Source: Lentibacillus halodurans
GTDB lineage: Bacteria > Bacillota > Bacilli > Bacillales > Amphibacillaceae
DNA: 64,000 nucleotides
Assembly (NCBI RefSeq): GCF_900112045.1
Contig: NZ_FOJW01000006.1
Span: 1 to 64,000, forward strand
Reading direction: 5' to 3'
Under the pieces are notes generated by a model. It had not been told where the DNA came from. It saw only the letters and a program-made list of their open reading frames with translations, and did no database searches. The translations under genes and the position numbers were made by a program. Position 1 is the first letter of the stretch. Each line of letters starts with the position of its first letter. Below, in pieces: positions 26,219-34,998 of this stretch.

Positions 26219-26340
26219 GCGTTGCGACAGGACATCGCGAATTCAGCCTGCCTGACACACTGGACATCTAGTGCCGATTATGCGACAGGCAAGAAAAGCT
26301 TCGACAGAGATCCTTCCGGACGAAAGAAGTGTTTTGAGGA
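26219..26340. repeat. dispersed intergenic repeat copy
   Basis: An unoccupied 26145-26387 interval contains GTTGCGACAGGACATCGCGA, then CTGCCTGACACACTGGACAT and TGCGACAGGCAAG...GCTTCG-CAGAGAT. Parts recur at 3725-3760, 29946-29975 and near 50000. No gene with a ribosome site is visible in it. Confidence 0.6.
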
Positions 26341-26387
26341 TGTCACGTTTGATCAACCTCAGCGTTACATTACCACAAAAAATAACA

Positions 26388-26414
26388 CCACTCTGCTTAG
26401 TTTTTGCAGAGTGG
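26388..26414 (-). terminator. terminator of the sugar dehydrogenase gene
   Basis: CCACTCTGC and GCAGAGTGG form a 9-bp stem. On the minus strand the sequence continues TGTTATTTTTTG. Confidence 0.8.
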
Positions 26415-26423
26415 TTTATTTCA

Positions 26424-27527
26424 TCATTCCAATCGGCTATTTGGTATGAATAGCAGCCTGTCATCATCTTCGGCAGGATTACCTCGTCCATCGGTATTAT
26501 TAGTCAAATAATAAATACCTTCTTCAGTGGAAAATGCATCACGAACACGCCCTTCTTCCGAGATGACAACTTCCTCCGCCTCACGATTTGGGTCAAATCG
26601 GCGTAAAGCCTCCCCGGCCAGGGAAGCAAAATAGAAATAACCATCATGATACGTCATCCCTGATGGTGCCCACGTATTCTCACCGGAATGGATCACTGGC
26701 GGATTCATATCCTCAGCGGTTTCATCCCCTTGAATAACAGGCCACCCATAGTTCCTTCCTTTTGTTATCCGGTTTATCTCATCATGTGCATTTGAACCAT
26801 GTTCAGTTGCATACAGTTCATGTTCATCATTCCAGGCAAGCCCCTGTGAATTGCGATGCCCGTAAGAATATATATAGGAATTTTCAAATGGATTGTCATC
26901 CGGAATCGCCCCATCCTGTTTCATCCGCAGTATCTTTCCTGCTAAACTATCCATATCCTGTGATAATTCAGGATTGGTTGCATCCCCAGTTGTAATATAC
27001 AGCTTGCTATCCGGTCCTATTTCAAGACGTCCCCCATGGTGAACCTGCCCTCCCGGAATTTCATCCAGCAGTACTGACGTTTCTTGCCATTGATTATCTA
27101 ATTCTTCAATTTTTACAACCCGCTGATAATACGTATTATTTTCCTGATACGAATAATAGGCAATCGCTTCATTTGTTGTCGCAAAATCATCAGGAAATGC
27201 AAGCCCCAGCAGTCCCGCTTCCGACTGATTGGAAAGATCCTTCTCTAATTGCACAGGCTTTCGGGTTTGCCAATCATTTGCAACCGTAACGATGGAGCCG
27301 GTTCGTTCACTTATATAAAATCGCCCTTCCTGCATAGCGATCTCCCATGGTTCTTCGAGGTTTTCCGCAACTATTTCGACCTCATCTGAATGTTCTGGAA
27401 CTGTCAATTCAGATTCAGATGATTGCGTGTTATCGGACGGACTCTGTTCATCATCGGATGGTGAAGTGTCATCATAAGAGCATGCACTGACCAAAATGAT
27501 TAATAGAACAAAATATCGAATCTTCAT
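26424..27527 (-). CDS. PQQ-dependent sugar dehydrogenase-like lipoprotein
   Basis: About 367 residues. A signal with lipobox LVSAC (Cys near 16) is followed by an acidic Ser/Asp/Gln linker (18-48) and the six-bladed beta-propeller of the glucose/sorbosone dehydrogenase family (YliI/Asd group). Motifs include EPWEIAMQEGRFYISERTG, HHGGRLEIGPDSKLYITTGD, YSYGHRNSQGLAW and TEHGSNAHDEINRI. Likely anchored on the outer face of the membrane and acting as an aldose dehydrogenase; PQQ dependence in this organism is unproven. GAGGTG is close to the ATG (GTG at 27530 also possible). Confidence 0.85.
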   Translation of the reverse strand: MKIRYFVLLIILVSACSYDDTSPSDDEQSPSDNTQSSESELTVPEHSDEVEIVAENLEEPWEIAMQEGRFYISERTGSIVTVANDWQTRKPVQLEKDLSNQSEAGLLGLAFPDDFATTNEAIAYYSYQENNTYYQRVVKIEELDNQWQETSVLLDEIPGGQVHHGGRLEIGPDSKLYITTGDATNPELSQDMDSLAGKILRMKQDGAIPDDNPFENSYIYSYGHRNSQGLAWNDEHELYATEHGSNAHDEINRITKGRNYGWPVIQGDETAEDMNPPVIHSGENTWAPSGMTYHDGYFYFASLAGEALRRFDPNREAEEVVISEEGRVRDAFSTEEGIYYLTNNTDGRGNPAEDDDRLLFIPNSRLE

Positions 27528-27660
27528 CACCTCGCTACTGGACTTTTACCCATTTTACCCCATTGAAAACGAAAGAGATACTGCAGCGCTTAATTCCTGC
27601 TGATATTCTTTCTCTTCTGTCGATACTTCCTCTTATTCTGTTGATACCCCTAACCAACAT

Positions 27661-27696
27661 AAAAAACCGGCAATAGCATTCACTGCCATTACCGGT
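27661..27696 (-). terminator. terminator of typA
   Basis: ACCGGTAATGGCA pairs with TGCTATTGCCGGT (with wobble) and is followed by TTTTTT on the minus strand. Confidence 0.8.
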
Positions 27697-27705
27697 ACCA
27701 TCAAT

Positions 27706-29535
27706 TTAACCTAATTTCGATTTTTTCGCTGCTTTTTCACGTTCATTTTTATTCAATAGCTTTTTACGCAGGCGGATTGATTCAGGTGTTACTTCACAAT
27801 ATTCATCGTCATCCAAATATTCAATCGCTTCTTCCAGTGACATGTCACGTGTTTTCTTAATAGTAGCCGTCTGATCTTTCGTCGCTGAGCGAACATTCGT
27901 TAAATGTTTTTCTTTTGTAATGTTGACTGTCAGATCATTTTCACGATTGTGCTCACCAACAATCATTCCTGCATAAATCTCGGTTCCCGGTTCAACAAAA
28001 ATGACACCGCGATCCTCGAGCTGCATAATGCCATATGTTGACGCTTTGCCGTTTTCCAATGAAACAAGTACACCCTCGCGGCGACCGCCAACCTGACCTT
28101 TTGTCACCGGTTCATAAGCTTCAAAAGTATGATTTAAAATACCATAACCGCGTGTCAGCGACATAAACTCTGTCGCATACCCGATCAGACCGCGTGAAGG
28201 TACTTTAAATTCAATACGTACCTGACCATTTCCCTGGTTCACCATATCGAGCATTTCACCTTTCCGTTCACCAAGGGATTCCATCACCGGACCGGTATAA
28301 TCTTCCGGAACATCGACCTGGACACGTTCAACCGGTTCACACTTGACTCCATCCATTTCTTTAATAATGACCTGAGGTTTTGACAATTGTAATTCATAAC
28401 CTTCACGCCGCATATTTTCAATCAGAATGGAAAGGTGCAGCTCACCACGGCCTGAGACAGTCCATGCATCAGGCGTATCAGTTGGATCAACACGAAGACT
28501 GACATCTGTTTCCAGCTGCTTCATTAAGCGTTCTTTAATTTGGCGTGCGGTAATATACTGGCCTTCACGCCCAGCAAATGGACTGTTATTTGTAACAAAT
28601 GTCATCTGCAGTGTCGGCTCATCAATACGCAGCCAGGGCAATCCTTCCAAGTGATCAGGCGGACAGATGGTTTCACCGATATTGATGTCATCCATGCCGG
28701 CTATCGCCACAATGTCCCCGGCAGTTGCCTCTTTTATTTCCATCCGCTTCAGCCCGATGAAACCGAATAACTTGCTGATACGGAATGGCTTTTCTGTGCC
28801 GTCTTTTTTCAGTACAACAACCTGCTGGCCGACACTGATTTTTCCACGAACAACACGACCGATTCCAATCCGGCCCACATAATCATTGTAATCAAGCAAG
28901 GTGACCTGGAATTGGAGCGGATCGTCCTGTGTATCGGGTGGGGCAGGAATATGATCCAAAATTGTCGTAAAGACCGGATCCATGGTTTCCGTCTGTTCAT
29001 CCGGCTCCTCACCTGAAGTTCCATTTAATGCAGATGCATAGATAACAGGAAATTCAAGCTGTTCATCATCTGCTCCAAGTTCAATAAATAAATCCAATAC
29101 TTCGTCAATCACTTCATTCGGACGGGCATTCGGGCGGTCGATTTTATTCAGCACGACAATCGGTGTCAGTTTTTGTTCCAATGCCTTTTTTAAAACAAAA
29201 CGTGTCTGCGGCATACAGCCTTCATAAGCATCAACAACCAACAGAACACCATCCACCATTTTCATGATACGTTCCACTTCACCGCCAAAATCAGCGTGAC
29301 CGGGTGTATCAAGTATATTAATCGTTGTATCTTCATATTTGATAGCCGTATTTTTGGACAAAATCGTAATACCGCGTTCACGTTCAATATCGTTCGTGTC
29401 CATGGCCCGTTCATCCACTTGTTCATTTTCACGAAATGTTCCCGAATATTTCAGCATCTGATCAACAAGTGTCGTCTTGCCATGGTCAACATGGGCGATA
29501 ATAGCAATGTTGCGGATATCTTCTCTTAATTGCAT
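27706..29535 (-). CDS. typA: ribosome-associated GTPase TypA/BipA
   Basis: 609 residues. The G domain has G1 AHVDHGKTTL, G2 RGITILSKN, G3 DTPGHADFGGEV and G4 NKIDRPNA. Domain II, two EF-G-like alpha/beta domains and the BipA-specific C-terminus follow (GYATEFMSLTRGYGILNHTF, EDRGVIFVEPG, RLRKKLLNKNEREKA). It binds 70S ribosomes and supports growth under cold and stress through ribosome assembly. AGAGGAG lies 10 bases before the ATG. Monocistronic, with an upstream repeat-rich interval of about 520 bases. Confidence 0.95.
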   Translation of the reverse strand: MQLREDIRNIAIIAHVDHGKTTLVDQMLKYSGTFRENEQVDERAMDTNDIERERGITILSKNTAIKYEDTTINILDTPGHADFGGEVERIMKMVDGVLLVVDAYEGCMPQTRFVLKKALEQKLTPIVVLNKIDRPNARPNEVIDEVLDLFIELGADDEQLEFPVIYASALNGTSGEEPDEQTETMDPVFTTILDHIPAPPDTQDDPLQFQVTLLDYNDYVGRIGIGRVVRGKISVGQQVVVLKKDGTEKPFRISKLFGFIGLKRMEIKEATAGDIVAIAGMDDINIGETICPPDHLEGLPWLRIDEPTLQMTFVTNNSPFAGREGQYITARQIKERLMKQLETDVSLRVDPTDTPDAWTVSGRGELHLSILIENMRREGYELQLSKPQVIIKEMDGVKCEPVERVQVDVPEDYTGPVMESLGERKGEMLDMVNQGNGQVRIEFKVPSRGLIGYATEFMSLTRGYGILNHTFEAYEPVTKGQVGGRREGVLVSLENGKASTYGIMQLEDRGVIFVEPGTEIYAGMIVGEHNRENDLTVNITKEKHLTNVRSATKDQTATIKKTRDMSLEEAIEYLDDDEYCEVTPESIRLRKKLLNKNEREKAAKKSKLG

Positions 29536-29624
29536 AAACGTAAGCTCCTCTATTCATTTCAGGCTATTTCAAAACTATCCAATTATATCACAATGTGAAA
29601 CTTCTGTCATTAGGTGGGTTGCGC

Positions 29625-30035
29625 AAGGCTCGTCCATTGCAGACATTGACTAGTGTCTCCCGCTTTCTTAGTTCGGATCCTTTCTATTCCATGTTCCCGA
29701 GGCAGGCATCTTACCGGAAGCTTGCACCAGCTAAAGTGAAACTTCAATTAATGGAGGGTGGACCTAAAGGATGCAGGTTACACAGACGCTGCCACAAAAC
29801 GTAGTGGTTTTAGTCTGTGTTCCCCCTATCCCCACTGATCAAAAACAAACAAAGGCTAAGTACCATCGTGTTGCAACGCCTTTGTGACCTGCATCGTGCA
29901 GGCCCGAGTGAATTCGAACCATGCATAGACGCGCCTGTGCCGGCAATGCGACAGGACAAGGGAGACTTCGGCAGTGTTACATCGCACGAAGAAAAATATG
30001 CTTTCCTTTTTCAAAGACGTCGCTTTTTATCGGCC
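29625..30035. repeat. composite intergenic repeat region
   Basis: A 29536-30059 stretch without a gene. The left part (about 29640-29760) ends in GTGAAACTTCAATTAATGGA, echoed at 49945-49963. A cruciform ACACAGAC...CCAC/GTGG...GTCTGTGT lies at 29780-29820 and a CAAAGGC/GCCTTTG hairpin near 29849-29882. The right part (29946-30035) shares TGCGACAGG.CAAG and CTTCG.CAG with 26280-26310. It looks like a mosaic of one repeat family, not protein-coding. Confidence 0.55.
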
Positions 30036-30059
30036 TCCCAGTTACATGCAGGAAAAAGC

Positions 30060-31379
30060 TTACTCAGGAAAAACAATGACAAATTTTGCTCCGCCAAGAT
30101 CCGAATCCCGAACCATAATTTTCCCGCCGGACTGTTCCACAATGGCACGTGCAATCGCCAGTCCAAGCCCGGTCTCTCCAGTTTTACCTTTCACGAACCG
30201 GTGAAAAATATGCGGAATAAGATCCTTCGATATCCCTTCCCCGTCATCTTCAATCACAATCGTCGCACCCTCAACCGTTATGTCCACGCGGGAATGGGCG
30301 TGCCGGATGGCGTTAAACGTGACATTTAACAGTGCACGCAGCAATTTTTCCTGATCAGCGAAAATAACGCTTTCTTGGTCGATGGAATGATTTAGCCTCA
30401 CTTCTTTTTCACCGACTAAAGGCAGTGTCCGGTCCAGTACTTGATTGATCAATTCCGATACATTTATTTGAACCGGCTGGTATTCCGTTTGTTCGCTGTC
30501 CAGTTTTGCGAGCAGTATCATTTCATTAATGATGGTCTTCAGCCGGTTGACTTCAGTTACCATCATTTCCAGTCCCTTTTCCTTGTCTTTTTCATCAAAA
30601 ACGTTGTCACGGATACCTTCCGCATAGCCCTGTATCGTCATAAGCGGTGTTTTCAATTCGTGGCTGGCATTCTGAAAAAACGTCCGCTGTGACTTCATGA
30701 ACCGCTCCAGCTCTTTTGCCATATCATAGACACTTTGTTCCACTTCTTTAATTTCACCTGTTGCTTTCACTCGCTCGACCTCATCAAATTTCCGGTTTTC
30801 GATTTTTTTCAGCTGTTTTTTCAACTTTGTTAGTGGTGTCACTAATTTATTGGTTAACAGGTAACTGAGCAGAACAGTGGCCATAGCTCCGACAATAAAC
30901 ACGATAATCAGACGTCTGAAAAAATCTTGCTGTACTGTCTGCAAATCGGTTAAAGGGGTCAGTAAAATCAATTCCAGACCGGTTTGCTCCGGATAAAGCA
31001 GAATGCGTGACGTAACAAATTTACTGTTCCCTGCTTCCCATAATTCTTCCTGGTTATCCGCAAAATAATCATTGACTGAAAATCCCCTGACAAATTGCTC
31101 TGGCATCGTAGACATTAACACCTGGTTTTGAACACGGTCATACAGAAACAATTGTAGCTCCTGATCCTCCAGAAAATCACTAAAATCCTCAATACTTCCC
31201 TGTGCCCGATATTGTTCATTGATCACCTGAACAAGCAATTCACCCTTTTGCTTTAATTCTGTTTTTTCATTGTCTATCAGCATCCCCATTATCATGGAAT
31301 AAATGACATAACCTGTTACTGTGAGGATGACGAGCAGCAGAGCAGTAAACGCTAAATTTAATTGGGATTGAAGTTTCAT
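30060..31379 (-). CDS. cssS: sensor histidine kinase CssS-like
   Basis: 439 residues: TM1 (about 8-32), an extracytoplasmic region (33-150), TM2 (about 153-177), HAMP (178-230), phospho-His in FQNASHELKTPLMTIQGYAEG, N box LNVTFNAIRHA, G1 EDDGEGIS, F box FHRFVKG and G2 TGLGLAIA. ATG 31379 follows the cssR-like stop by 2 bases with GAGG 7 bases upstream. Next to an OmpR-type regulator and a divergent HtrA-type protease, this matches B. subtilis cssRS-htrB, which senses misfolded secreted proteins. The identity is by context and length. Confidence 0.83.
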   Translation of the reverse strand: MKLQSQLNLAFTALLLVILTVTGYVIYSMIMGMLIDNEKTELKQKGELLVQVINEQYRAQGSIEDFSDFLEDQELQLFLYDRVQNQVLMSTMPEQFVRGFSVNDYFADNQEELWEAGNSKFVTSRILLYPEQTGLELILLTPLTDLQTVQQDFFRRLIIVFIVGAMATVLLSYLLTNKLVTPLTKLKKQLKKIENRKFDEVERVKATGEIKEVEQSVYDMAKELERFMKSQRTFFQNASHELKTPLMTIQGYAEGIRDNVFDEKDKEKGLEMMVTEVNRLKTIINEMILLAKLDSEQTEYQPVQINVSELINQVLDRTLPLVGEKEVRLNHSIDQESVIFADQEKLLRALLNVTFNAIRHAHSRVDITVEGATIVIEDDGEGISKDLIPHIFHRFVKGKTGETGLGLAIARAIVEQSGGKIMVRDSDLGGAKFVIVFPE

Positions 31380-31381
31380 CG

Positions 31382-32065
31382 TTATTCCTCTTCGTCTCGC
31401 AGCCGATACCCATATCCCCATACCGTCTCCAATGGAATATCGGGCAATTTTTTCCGGATTCGTTTAACCAGATCATCTACAGCACGATCACTGCCAAAGT
31501 AGTCTTCTCCCCAAATTTTGATCAGCAATTCCTCCCGGGAAAAAGCCCTATTGGTATTTTTCGCAAGTAACAGCAGCATATCAAATTCTTTTGTCGTCAC
31601 ATCCCGCTCGGTTCCGTCCCAAAAAATCCTGCGATCATTCTCATGGATTAAAAAATTATCTACTTTTATTCTGTCATGTTCATGCTGATTATCCGGTAAA
31701 TGGACCGTACGCTTGAACACACGCTTAACGCGTGCAAGTAATTCCCGTGGGCTGAACGGTTTCGTCAAATAATCGTCTCCACCGAGTTCAAGACCCAGAA
31801 TTTTGTCAACTTCGTCATCTTTTGCCGAAATGATAATAATCGGAACATCGCTTTCCTGACGAATTTTTTTACAAAATTCATAGCCATCCATACCTGGAAG
31901 CATGATATCAAGGATCCACATGTCCGGTCGCATGGTTTCCCATAGTTCCCATGCCTCTTCAGCAGATTCCATAACAGTTACATGAAAGCCTTCCTTTTTT
32001 AAATATGCGGAAACGATATTTTGGATGTTTGCATCATCTTCCACTACGCCAATATGATCATTCAT
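31382..32065 (-). CDS. cssR: secretion-stress response regulator CssR-like
   Basis: 227 residues: receiver domain (acidic EDDANIQN, phospho-Asp in WILDIMLPGMDG, Lys in YLTKPFSPRELLARV) and an OmpR-type winged helix with VTTKEFDMLLLLAKN and IWGEDYFGSDRAVDDLVKRIRKKL. Its length is nearly that of CssR (225). It is divergent from the HtrA-like gene with about 170 bases between them, and cotranscribed with the kinase. Expected to activate the divergent protease gene and possibly itself. Confidence 0.83.
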   Translation of the reverse strand: MNDHIGVVEDDANIQNIVSAYLKKEGFHVTVMESAEEAWELWETMRPDMWILDIMLPGMDGYEFCKKIRQESDVPIIIISAKDDEVDKILGLELGGDDYLTKPFSPRELLARVKRVFKRTVHLPDNQHEHDRIKVDNFLIHENDRRIFWDGTERDVTTKEFDMLLLLAKNTNRAFSREELLIKIWGEDYFGSDRAVDDLVKRIRKKLPDIPLETVWGYGYRLRDEEE

Positions 32066-32139
32066 AGAAGGATTCCTCCATCATTTGATTTGTTATGATT
32101 ATTTTCACTTAAAAACGGGAATGTCAATATTAAAATATC

Positions 32140-32168
32140 TTTTACACACTTTTGCCATATTTGCACCA
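32140..32168 (+). promoter_or_regulatory. possible CssR binding sites
   Basis: Three tandem TTTT(A/G)C(A/C)C-like units at about 10-base intervals (32140, 32150, 32159) in the cssR/htrB divergent region. OmpR-family regulators bind such direct repeats. Confidence 0.4.
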
Positions 32169-32236
32169 AAATACTACCAACTGTTACGGGTATCATGATA
32201 ACTGTAATCATCATAACGTAAAGAGGTGAACGATTC

Positions 32237-33568
32237 ATGGATAACAATCATTATCAACATGATAACGAACATACAGATGATACGCATCAGGCGTATCCGG
32301 AAAGCGAACCAGTCAAAAAAGCGGATTCGAATCCAAATGGTGGTATTGCACAAACAGCAAGGCAGAACGCCCAAGCGAATCAGACTGAAAAACCGAAGCG
32401 AAACAGGTCCGGACATTTGTTCAGCGGATTGATCGGCGGTCTTGTTTCCGCCATTGTTGTCGTTCTATTGTTCAATACCAACATTATATCAGACAATGAC
32501 GGCAATAATAGTTCAGATGCTGCATCGACAGAAAACGGTCAAGGATCAGGGGCTCCTGAAGTAACCGAAACCATGGCATCAGACGATGCTAATGTCGCTT
32601 CAAACTTGGATGAAGCGTCTAAGGCAGTCGTGGGCGTGACCCGAATGGAGCAGACAAATGTTTGGGAACCTAGCCAGGAATCCGGAACAGGATCAGGGAT
32701 TATTTATAAAAAAGAAGACGGCAATGCTTATGTCGTTACGAACCAGCATGTTGTCGCAGATGCCCAGGAGGTAGAAGTGGCCCTGAATAATGATGAACGG
32801 ATTGAAGCTGAAGTCCTTGGTTCGGATGAACTCAGTGACTTGGCCGTACTGAAAATAGACGGCTCACAAATCGATACTGTTGCAAATCTTGGCTCATCAA
32901 GTGATGTTGAGGTTGGCGAAACAGCCGTAGCAATCGGCAACCCGCTTGGAATGGAATTTGCCAATACGCTGACACGAGGAATCATCAGTGGTTTGGATCG
33001 TTCCGTGAATATGGATACTAACGGTGATAGTCAGCCTGATTGGGTAACTGAAGTTATTCAGACAGATGCTGCGATTAATCCGGGGAATAGCGGCGGTGCA
33101 CTTGTGAACGCCGATGGTAAGGTGATCGGGATTAACTCAATGAAGATAGCACAAACTGCCGTTGAGGGCATTGGCTTTGCCATACCGATTGACACAGCTA
33201 TGCCGATCATTGAACAACTTGAAACAGACGGTAAGATTTCCCGGCCTTATATTGGCATCAGTACTGCATCCATTAATCAGGTTCCGCCACAGTACCGCAA
33301 CCAGATTCAGCTTCCGGAAGATGTCGAGGAAGGGATCGTCATTGCACAGGTTGAAACCGGATCACCCGCAGATGATGCAAACCTGCAGCAATTTGATGTA
33401 GTCACGAAAATCAATGGCAATAACGTAACCTCATTAGTTGATTTACGCCAATATCTGTACAATGAGGCAGAAATCGGGGGAACAATCGAACTCGAAGTCT
33501 ACCGCAATGGTGAGGCACAAACCGTAACACTGGATCTGGCTGAACGCGGACAAGAACAACAGCAATAA
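32237..33568 (+). CDS. htrB: membrane-anchored HtrA-family serine protease (HtrB-like)
   Basis: 443 residues. A cytoplasmic polar N-terminus (1-58, Asn/Gln/His-rich), one membrane helix (about 60-82), a linker rich in Ser/Asp/Glu (85-130) and an S1C protease domain with TNQHVVAD (His), SDLAVLKI (Asp) and NPGNSGGALV (Ser) come first. A C-terminal PDZ domain (about 340-435) follows, with PYIGIS and VTKINGNNV. It degrades or chaperones misfolded proteins on the outer membrane face. Divergent from cssRS. AGAGGTGA lies 8 bases before the ATG, and a strong terminator follows. Confidence 0.9.
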   Translation: MDNNHYQHDNEHTDDTHQAYPESEPVKKADSNPNGGIAQTARQNAQANQTEKPKRNRSGHLFSGLIGGLVSAIVVVLLFNTNIISDNDGNNSSDAASTENGQGSGAPEVTETMASDDANVASNLDEASKAVVGVTRMEQTNVWEPSQESGTGSGIIYKKEDGNAYVVTNQHVVADAQEVEVALNNDERIEAEVLGSDELSDLAVLKIDGSQIDTVANLGSSSDVEVGETAVAIGNPLGMEFANTLTRGIISGLDRSVNMDTNGDSQPDWVTEVIQTDAAINPGNSGGALVNADGKVIGINSMKIAQTAVEGIGFAIPIDTAMPIIEQLETDGKISRPYIGISTASINQVPPQYRNQIQLPEDVEEGIVIAQVETGSPADDANLQQFDVVTKINGNNVTSLVDLRQYLYNEAEIGGTIELEVYRNGEAQTVTLDLAERGQEQQQ

Positions 33569-33577
33569 CCCCTCCTT

Positions 33578-33611
33578 AAAAGCCTACAGCTGAATTAGCT
33601 GCAGGCTTTTT
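33578..33611 (+). terminator. terminator of htrB
   Basis: AAAAGCCTxxAGCT pairs with AGCTxxAGGCTTTTT, a T-tailed hairpin. Confidence 0.85.
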
Positions 33612-33723
33612 ATATAGAGGAAGGATTTTCTGGGATGATGCCGAAATAGTTATTAAATGAAAAATATGACACCAACGATTATACTTTTAATAAACCTCTA
33701 TGTTTCAGAAAGGAAGTGGTAAG

Positions 33724-34500
33724 ATGCAATGTCCTTCATGTGGTCAACAAACAGCAGAGGGAAAATTCTGCACCAATTGTGGAGCGCAATTGGTTCCTGA
33801 ACAGCTTAATGAGGAGGAAATCGAGCAGTCAAATAATGGCGCTTCTGTACAGGATCACGATGGTTCCGTAAAAGGAAGCGAAGTAATGGAAAAACTGAAA
33901 TCTATCGGAATTGACTTCGGACATTTCTTTGTCACACTTGTGAAAAAACCAAGCGAAGCCAAAAAAGCAAACCACTCAGATATGGTTTCCGGAATGATAA
34001 TGATTGTTTTATTTGCGTTCATATTAGCGCTAAGCTATCATTTTGTAATTAATGCGATCCCAGCAGGATTCTTTAGAAATGTTTCGTTTATTGACAGTTT
34101 TATGCTTCCATTCATAACCTTTATCCTATTGGAGTTTCTGATTGCGGGACTGGCTTTTGCCGGTGTAAAGCTAGGCGCTCAGGCTGCCACATTTCCGGAT
34201 GTTATAGCCAAGTTTGGTGCCTATTTAATCCCATTTTTTCTTTTATATGCAGTAGGACTTATTTTAACATTAATCGGCATTTCGGCACTATCCGGCATAC
34301 TTATATTAATCAGCATTCTTGGATTAGTGCTGTTCACACCAACCTTTATCCTATTGGAACAGCCAACAGAAGGTTTTGACCGGATTTACGTATTGCTGGG
34401 GTTATACATCATCGCCATACTCGCATTCGGCTTTTTTGCACAGTCTTTTTTAACTTCAATCCTAGGAAATATGATGGATACGATGTTTCAAGGGTTTTAG
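33724..34500 (+). CDS. zinc-ribbon membrane protein
   Basis: 258 residues. The N-terminal zinc ribbon MQCPSCGQQTAEGKFCTNCG has four cysteines (CPxC-x11-CTNC), followed by a Glu/Asn/Ser-rich linker (25-55) and five to six hydrophobic helices (about 85-255). This layout is common in uncharacterised Firmicute membrane proteins (YIP1/zinc_ribbon_2 type). ATG 33724 is 7 bases after AAAGGAAG. The function is unknown. It stands alone, closed by a perfect T-tailed hairpin. Confidence 0.75.
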   Translation: MQCPSCGQQTAEGKFCTNCGAQLVPEQLNEEEIEQSNNGASVQDHDGSVKGSEVMEKLKSIGIDFGHFFVTLVKKPSEAKKANHSDMVSGMIMIVLFAFILALSYHFVINAIPAGFFRNVSFIDSFMLPFITFILLEFLIAGLAFAGVKLGAQAATFPDVIAKFGAYLIPFFLLYAVGLILTLIGISALSGILILISILGLVLFTPTFILLEQPTEGFDRIYVLLGLYIIAILAFGFFAQSFLTSILGNMMDTMFQGF

Positions 34501-34586
34501 AGACTTTTGACAAAAATGGACTATCGTCAACCCACTATAACAAGACCATATTATTTAAAAGAGCAAAATTTATTCGCTCTGAAGTT

Positions 34587-34614
34587 AAAAAAGCTCCTGA
34601 CCGGGAGCTTTTTT
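34587..34614 (+). terminator. terminator
   Basis: AAAAAAGCTCC and GGAGCTTTTTT form a perfect stem with a 6-base loop. It is symmetric, so it can serve both strands. Confidence 0.9.
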
Positions 34615-34696
34615 AATTCTAACTTGGCATTTTGGCATTCATCAAGCCTTAGATGAATGCCTAATATACACGTATACAGCTAACCGTTATACTTTC

Positions 34697-34906
34697 TTAG
34701 CTGCCAAAGAAAAAGTCGAAAATATTACTTCCAGCTGAACTTTTCTTATTGTAGAACTCCGAATACCCGCAGTTTTGACAGGAAACAACGATAAACTGAT
34801 TGTTTTGCACATCGAACATTTTGGATAGGCCTGTCCCGGTCATGGCTACTTCATTCTGCTCGGCATCTGTGCTGCCGCATTTGATGCACCCGCGATTTTC
34901 TTGCAT
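34697..34906 (-). CDS. DUF2082-type zinc-ribbon protein
   Basis: 69 residues. Two CxxC pairs (CIKCGS at the N-terminus and VSCQNCGYSEFY) are joined by a strand-rich MTGTGLSKMFDVQNNQFIVV stretch. This is the pattern of small DUF2082/PF09855 nucleic-acid-binding zinc ribbons. Of several in-frame ATGs, that at 34906 is 9 bases after AAGGAG. A Phe-rich C-terminus (IFDFFFGS) is typical. The role is unknown. Confidence 0.75.
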   Translation of the reverse strand: MQENRGCIKCGSTDAEQNEVAMTGTGLSKMFDVQNNQFIVVSCQNCGYSEFYNKKSSAGSNIFDFFFGS

Positions 34907-34998
34907 TTTCATCATCTCCTTATCATACATTACGGATATCATGCGTAAATCGTTTCACCCTTCACCATTATTTACTGCGGCAGCTATTTTGCATAAGC

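Noticed and set aside
29929-29945. GAATTCGAACC, which resembles a tRNA T-loop on the minus strand
   Set aside because: No acceptor, D or anticodon arms can be folded around it; more likely part of the repeat.
30000-30060. T-rich stretch after cssS as its terminator
   Set aside because: On the minus strand no stem precedes it; the similarity to repeat sequences explains it better.
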